In this document: piece after piece, positions 36,652 to 39,622 of the stretch
Position numbering within the stretch: position 1 is the stretch's first letter
Layout of the letters: every line of letters begins with the position of its first letter
IMG/VR virus record: IMGVR_UViG_3300023284_000826
Location: 1 to 39,622 of that record
DNA: 39,622 nucleotides
Strand: one strand, 5' to 3'
From: a virus
Translations under genes and position numbers: made by a program
Notes under the pieces: model-generated
The model's input: the letters and a program-made list of their open reading frames with translations, nothing else
Told to the model about the DNA's origin: nothing
Database searches by the model: none

Positions 36652-37565
36652 TGGGTATTGTCTCGACATTTACGTTTACGAGTGATACGGAAACCGTCAC
36701 ACGAACAAAACTCAATAACCTCGTCGCTAATCTATTGACAGAGTTTAACGGGAGTGTTGATAATGCAAATGTTAAGGCCGCAGCGGCGATTTCAGCGACA
36801 AAGTTGAATTTATCGACTATTGTGCAAAATGTGGCGTTTTCAGGTACGGTAGATTTATCGGCGGCGACATTGAGTGCTCAGGTAACGTTTGCGGATTTAG
36901 TGGCAACGACCGCGGATATCAATGGGGGGACTATTGATGGGGTGACTATTGGGGCGACCGTTGCTCCAACGGTTACAGATTTAGGGAGTGTCGCAACATG
37001 CGATATCAATGGGGGAACGATTGATGGTGTGACGATAGGTGCAAGCGTTGCTCCGACGGTTACAGATTTAGGATCAGTAGCAACAGCGGATATGAATGGT
37101 GGGACGATTGATGGAATGACAGTGACAGTTACAGAAGCTCAATTCAATATCGGAACAAGCAATCAAGGAGATGTTTATTATGATAATGGGACAACAGATC
37201 AAACTAGATTGCCACCGGGAACTTCAGGTCAGTTTTTAAAGACTCAAGGAGCAGCAGCTAATCCTGTATGGGATACGGTAGATACAAAAGAGTTAGGTGC
37301 TTGGGCTTCAGCTACAGTAGGTTCATCAACACAAGTAGCAACAGATGGATTTCTTGTTGGTTTTGCAAGAATAGAAGAAGCAGATGGGACATTTACTATT
37401 AAAACAGATTCTGTTGATCCTCCAACGATTGATAGAGCGAGTGTAAATAATGATGCAGCTGGAAATTCAGATTGGTCTTTTTGTGTTCCTGTAATAAAAG
37501 ATGATTTTTATTTAATATCTTCAAATGCGACATCAGAAACTTTCTTTTTCATACCATTAAGTTAA
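36651..37565 (+). CDS. Tail fibre protein 1 with 29-residue repeats
   Basis: 304 residues. The N-terminal TVTRTKLNNLVANLLTEFNG and SVDNANVKAAAAISATKL are typical of phage fibres. Then come two full 29-residue repeats and a partial third (89-155), each DINGGTIDGVTIGA-x-VAPT followed by VTDLGSVAT. RLPPGTSGQFLKTQGAAANP is a common fibre linker. A beta-type C-terminal domain (230-304) is the likely host-contact part. Its N-terminus is paralogous to the 37794 gene. Confidence 0.75.
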   Translation: MGIVSTFTFTSDTETVTRTKLNNLVANLLTEFNGSVDNANVKAAAAISATKLNLSTIVQNVAFSGTVDLSAATLSAQVTFADLVATTADINGGTIDGVTIGATVAPTVTDLGSVATCDINGGTIDGVTIGASVAPTVTDLGSVATADMNGGTIDGMTVTVTEAQFNIGTSNQGDVYYDNGTTDQTRLPPGTSGQFLKTQGAAANPVWDTVDTKELGAWASATVGSSTQVATDGFLVGFARIEEADGTFTIKTDSVDPPTIDRASVNNDAAGNSDWSFCVPVIKDDFYLISSNATSETFFFIPLS

Positions 37566-37581
37566 AAAGGAGAATCAATAC

Positions 37582-37791
37582 ATGCCCGACGATACCATAA
37601 AAAAAGAAGAGTTAAATGTTAAAGATGCTATCTATCAGGTTGTTTTTACTGAATGGGAAAAATCTGCTTTAATTCAGATTATTAATAACGGAAAATTTTT
37701 AGGTACTGATATCGAATTAGTATCTAAATTGAAACAAAAGGTTTTTAACGCAGAAAAATTAAAATTCGAAGAACCTGCTAAAAAAGAATAA
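37582..37791 (+). CDS. Small hypothetical protein between the fibres, 69 residues
   Basis: MPDDTIKKEELNVKDAIYQV ... GTDIELVSKLKQKVFNAEKL: charged, helical, soluble. AAAAAGGAGAA ribosome site. Perhaps a fibre assembly helper; position is the only basis. Confidence 0.65.
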   Translation: MPDDTIKKEELNVKDAIYQVVFTEWEKSALIQIINNGKFLGTDIELVSKLKQKVFNAEKLKFEEPAKKE

Positions 37792-37793
37792 TT

Positions 37794-38891
37794 ATGGGAA
37801 TAGTCACCGTAACAACGATAGCCGATGAAGACGAGACAATAACCAAAACCAAGCTTAATGGTTTGGCCGGGAACCTTGTCACAGAGTTTAATGGTTTTAT
37901 TGATAATGCCAATATCAAAGCGGCGGCAGCTATTGCTTACTCGAAATTAGCTTCTTTGACAGATGGGAACCTTTTAGTCGGTAGTGCTGGGAATGTGGCG
38001 ACTTCTGTTGCTATGACAGGAGACGTTACAATAACTAATGCCGGCGTAACATCGATTGTGGCGGGTTCAATCGTAAACGCGGATATTGACGCGGCAGCGG
38101 CTATAGATTTTTCAAAGTTAGCAGCATTGACGGACGGAAATCTCTTGATCGGAAACGGTTCAAATGTTGCCACATCCGTATCTACTTCTGGGGATATCAC
38201 TTTATCCAATGCCGGTGTTTTTGCGATAGGTTCGGGTGTAATTGTTAATGCTGATATTAATGCATCGGCAGCGATAGATTTTTCTAAACTGGCGGCTTTA
38301 ACGTCGACCAATATTTTAGTAGGAAACGGATCAAACGTGGCCGCGTCCGTTACCATGACGGGTGATATCACAATCAGTAACGCGGGGGTCACGGCTATTG
38401 GATTGGGGGTCATCGTTGACGCGGATGTCAATGCTTCGGCGGCCATTGCTTTATCAAAACTGGCCACGACAGGAACGCTTCAATCCACAGATTTAGCGGA
38501 TGGAACGACAACTTTAAATGTGACGGAGTTGGGCGCTGGGGTTATTGGATGGATTATAGATGGTTCAGGTTCAGCCATAACGACTGGAATAAAAGGTGAT
38601 TTGGAAATACCTTTTGCCTGCACAATTCAAAGAGCAACTTTACTGGCAGATCAAACCGGATCAATCGTCATTGATATATTCAAAGATAGCTTTGCGAATT
38701 TTCCGCCGACAGTTGCGGATACAATTACAGCAGCAGCCAAGCCGACTCTTTCTGCGGAGATTAAAAGTCAAGATAGTACCTTGACAGGATGGACGACAGC
38801 AGTTAGTGCCGGGGATATTTTAAGATTTAATGTTGATAGTGTTGCGACGATTACACGTGTAGAAGTAAGCTTAAAGATTGTTAAAGTTTAG
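37794..38891 (+). CDS. Tail fibre protein 2 with 57-residue repeats
   Basis: 365 residues. The N-terminal TITKTKLNGLAGNLVTEFNG and IDNANIKAAAAIAYSKL match fibre 1. A 57-residue unit (NADIDAAAAIDFSKLAALTD, then NLLIGNGSNVATSV and GDITLSNAGV) runs from about 41 with starts at 41, 98, 155 and 212; only the last is partial. The C-terminal 110 residues are beta-type and unique (GDLEIPFACTIQRATLLADQ). Very repetitive DNA makes unit number prone to change. Confidence 0.8.
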   Translation: MGIVTVTTIADEDETITKTKLNGLAGNLVTEFNGFIDNANIKAAAAIAYSKLASLTDGNLLVGSAGNVATSVAMTGDVTITNAGVTSIVAGSIVNADIDAAAAIDFSKLAALTDGNLLIGNGSNVATSVSTSGDITLSNAGVFAIGSGVIVNADINASAAIDFSKLAALTSTNILVGNGSNVAASVTMTGDITISNAGVTAIGLGVIVDADVNASAAIALSKLATTGTLQSTDLADGTTTLNVTELGAGVIGWIIDGSGSAITTGIKGDLEIPFACTIQRATLLADQTGSIVIDIFKDSFANFPPTVADTITAAAKPTLSAEIKSQDSTLTGWTTAVSAGDILRFNVDSVATITRVEVSLKIVKV

Positions 38892-38900
38892 GGGATAAAT

Positions 38901-39209
38901 ATGCCTATAAATGATGAATTTAGTTTTAAAGATTTTACAGATAAAGATTTATTGAGTACTCCTGTACAATCTTTTAATAACACAACAATTAAAGGGTCAT
39001 GTTTTTATCAACAAATAGGAACGAACATTGCGGTATTTCCTAATCAAATGGATGGAGTGATATTTGATGCTTGTAATTTAGATAATGTCAAGATCCCTCC
39101 TGGCAATACAGTATTATCTAATTGCTCATCTGATAAAATTAAATTTAATCCGGCTGATAAAAAAGACTGGATTCTTAACGGATCAGGCGGATTTGACCGG
39201 CCTAAATAA
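38901..39209 (+). CDS. Small tail-region protein, 102 residues
   Basis: STPVQSFNNTTIKGSCFYQQ, then NQMDGVIFDACNLDNVKIPP and a Lys/Asp-rich end. The repeating beta pattern around VIFDACNLDNV resembles a short pentapeptide-like beta helix. AGGGGATAAAT precedes the ATG. Likely a virion accessory protein; not firmly identified. Confidence 0.6.
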   Translation: MPINDEFSFKDFTDKDLLSTPVQSFNNTTIKGSCFYQQIGTNIAVFPNQMDGVIFDACNLDNVKIPPGNTVLSNCSSDKIKFNPADKKDWILNGSGGFDRPK

Positions 39210-39220
39210 CAGGAATAAAT

Positions 39221-39622
39221 ATGGCAATAGGTTCAGGAGCACAATGGGAGATTAGAGCGAACGGGACAGCAACCGGAGGAGGTTTTTTTATTTCAGGAGC
39301 CTCCGGGACAGATAGAAGTCAACAAGATGCCGTTCATTCTACCCGTACGGACATTGTAATTGATGGGGCAGATAATACTATGATTACAAGTGCAGGTGAT
39401 GCTTTCGCTGCGGACGATGTCGGAAATGCTTTAAGTATAACCAGCGGGACAGGGTTCACAGTCGGTAGGTATGAGATCGCTTCTGTAGCCGCAGGGGTTG
39501 CGACAGTTGATAGAGCAATAGGAACCACTGGAAGCACTGGAGGAAATGGAGTTTTAGGTGGTGCTGTTATTTTTGCGGACGCATCTTTTGAAGCGATGGA
39601 GCCGGGGAATAAGGCTCATGTT
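39221..39622 (+). CDS. Tail/spike-type structural protein (3' end outside the window)
   Basis: 134 residues to the window edge with no stop: MAIGSGAQWEIRANGTATGG, then GASGTDRSQQDAVHSTRTDI, AGDAFAADDVGNALSITSGT, GFTVGRYEIASVAAGVATVD. This ASG-D-S-x-QDA ... D-VGN-x-L-I-TSGTGFT-x-G-Y-I-SV style is common at the start of phage adhesins and spikes. AGGAATAAAT upstream of the ATG. The next genes of the late operon are not visible. Confidence 0.75.
   Translation, partial: MAIGSGAQWEIRANGTATGGGFFISGASGTDRSQQDAVHSTRTDIVIDGADNTMITSAGDAFAADDVGNALSITSGTGFTVGRYEIASVAAGVATVDRAIGTTGSTGGNGVLGGAVIFADASFEAMEPGNKAHV

Noticed and set aside
37937-38467. Leftward 176-residue Ala-rich ORF
   Set aside because: Mirror of the 57-residue fibre repeats; codon pattern is that of the opposite strand.
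1-39622. Direct terminal repeat proving a complete genome
   Set aside because: The last bases do not match the first; the last gene is open and the left end is an inverted segment.

Overview
This window is part of an AT-rich, densely packed dsDNA tailed-phage genome. I see TerS/TerL-type terminase genes, portal, scaffold and major capsid genes, a head-tail adaptor, a P22-type tail stabilisation (propeller) protein, repetitive tail fibres, ERF and YqaJ recombination genes, a RuvC-like resolvase, and dozens of genes under 100 codons joined by ATGA or TAATG overlaps. There is no tape-measure, tail-tube or sheath gene. With the P22-like tail gene, this suggests a short-tailed phage (podovirus); that is inference. 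Good Shine-Dalgarno sites and sigma70-type promoters point to a bacterial host. Two GT9 (heptosyltransferase-type) genes weakly favour a Gram-negative host. I recognise no integrase, DNA polymerase or endolysin. The right end runs off inside a gene and the left end begins inside one, so the genome is incomplete here or cut open.

Layout: 1-380 is a fold-back inverted repeat that obscures the start of the first gene. 247-4728 holds late virion-type genes and small membrane proteins, including a tiny leftward membrane-gene pair (2927-3188) with its own promoter. 4785-5800 is a terminator, a tRNA-like element, a small membrane gene split by an in-frame TAA, and a cluster of structured non-coding units. 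A terminator (6143-6173) and a strong promoter (6246-6274) then begin a long rightward early/middle operon (6308-17901): ribbon-helix-helix regulator, nuclease-RHH fusion, many small genes, Lar-like, HNH and RuvC-like proteins, ERF annealing protein, YqaJ exonuclease, and a replication-initiation candidate with palindromic repeats inside the gene. Two related tRNA-like elements (10556-10692 and 17904-18017) lie in this operon.

18061-19312 is a leftward operon of five small genes. 19355-19718 is a regulatory hub: a leftward promoter, a rightward promoter followed by a structured RNA and terminator, then a perfect-consensus sigma70 promoter (19653-19681). The last probably drives the late genes: terminase, portal, scaffold, capsid, a GT9-methyltransferase-GT9-methyltransferase cassette, adaptor, LamG-bearing tail protein, and two paralogous repeat-rich fibres up to the right edge.

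The most unusual parts are the family of tRNA-like or closed-stem RNA elements, the structured RNA upstream of the late promoter, a 108-bp second copy of the 5' end of the adaptor gene next to the terminase genes, the doubled sugar-modification cassette inside the head module, and the many sub-60-codon genes, several with zinc-ribbon cysteine pairs.
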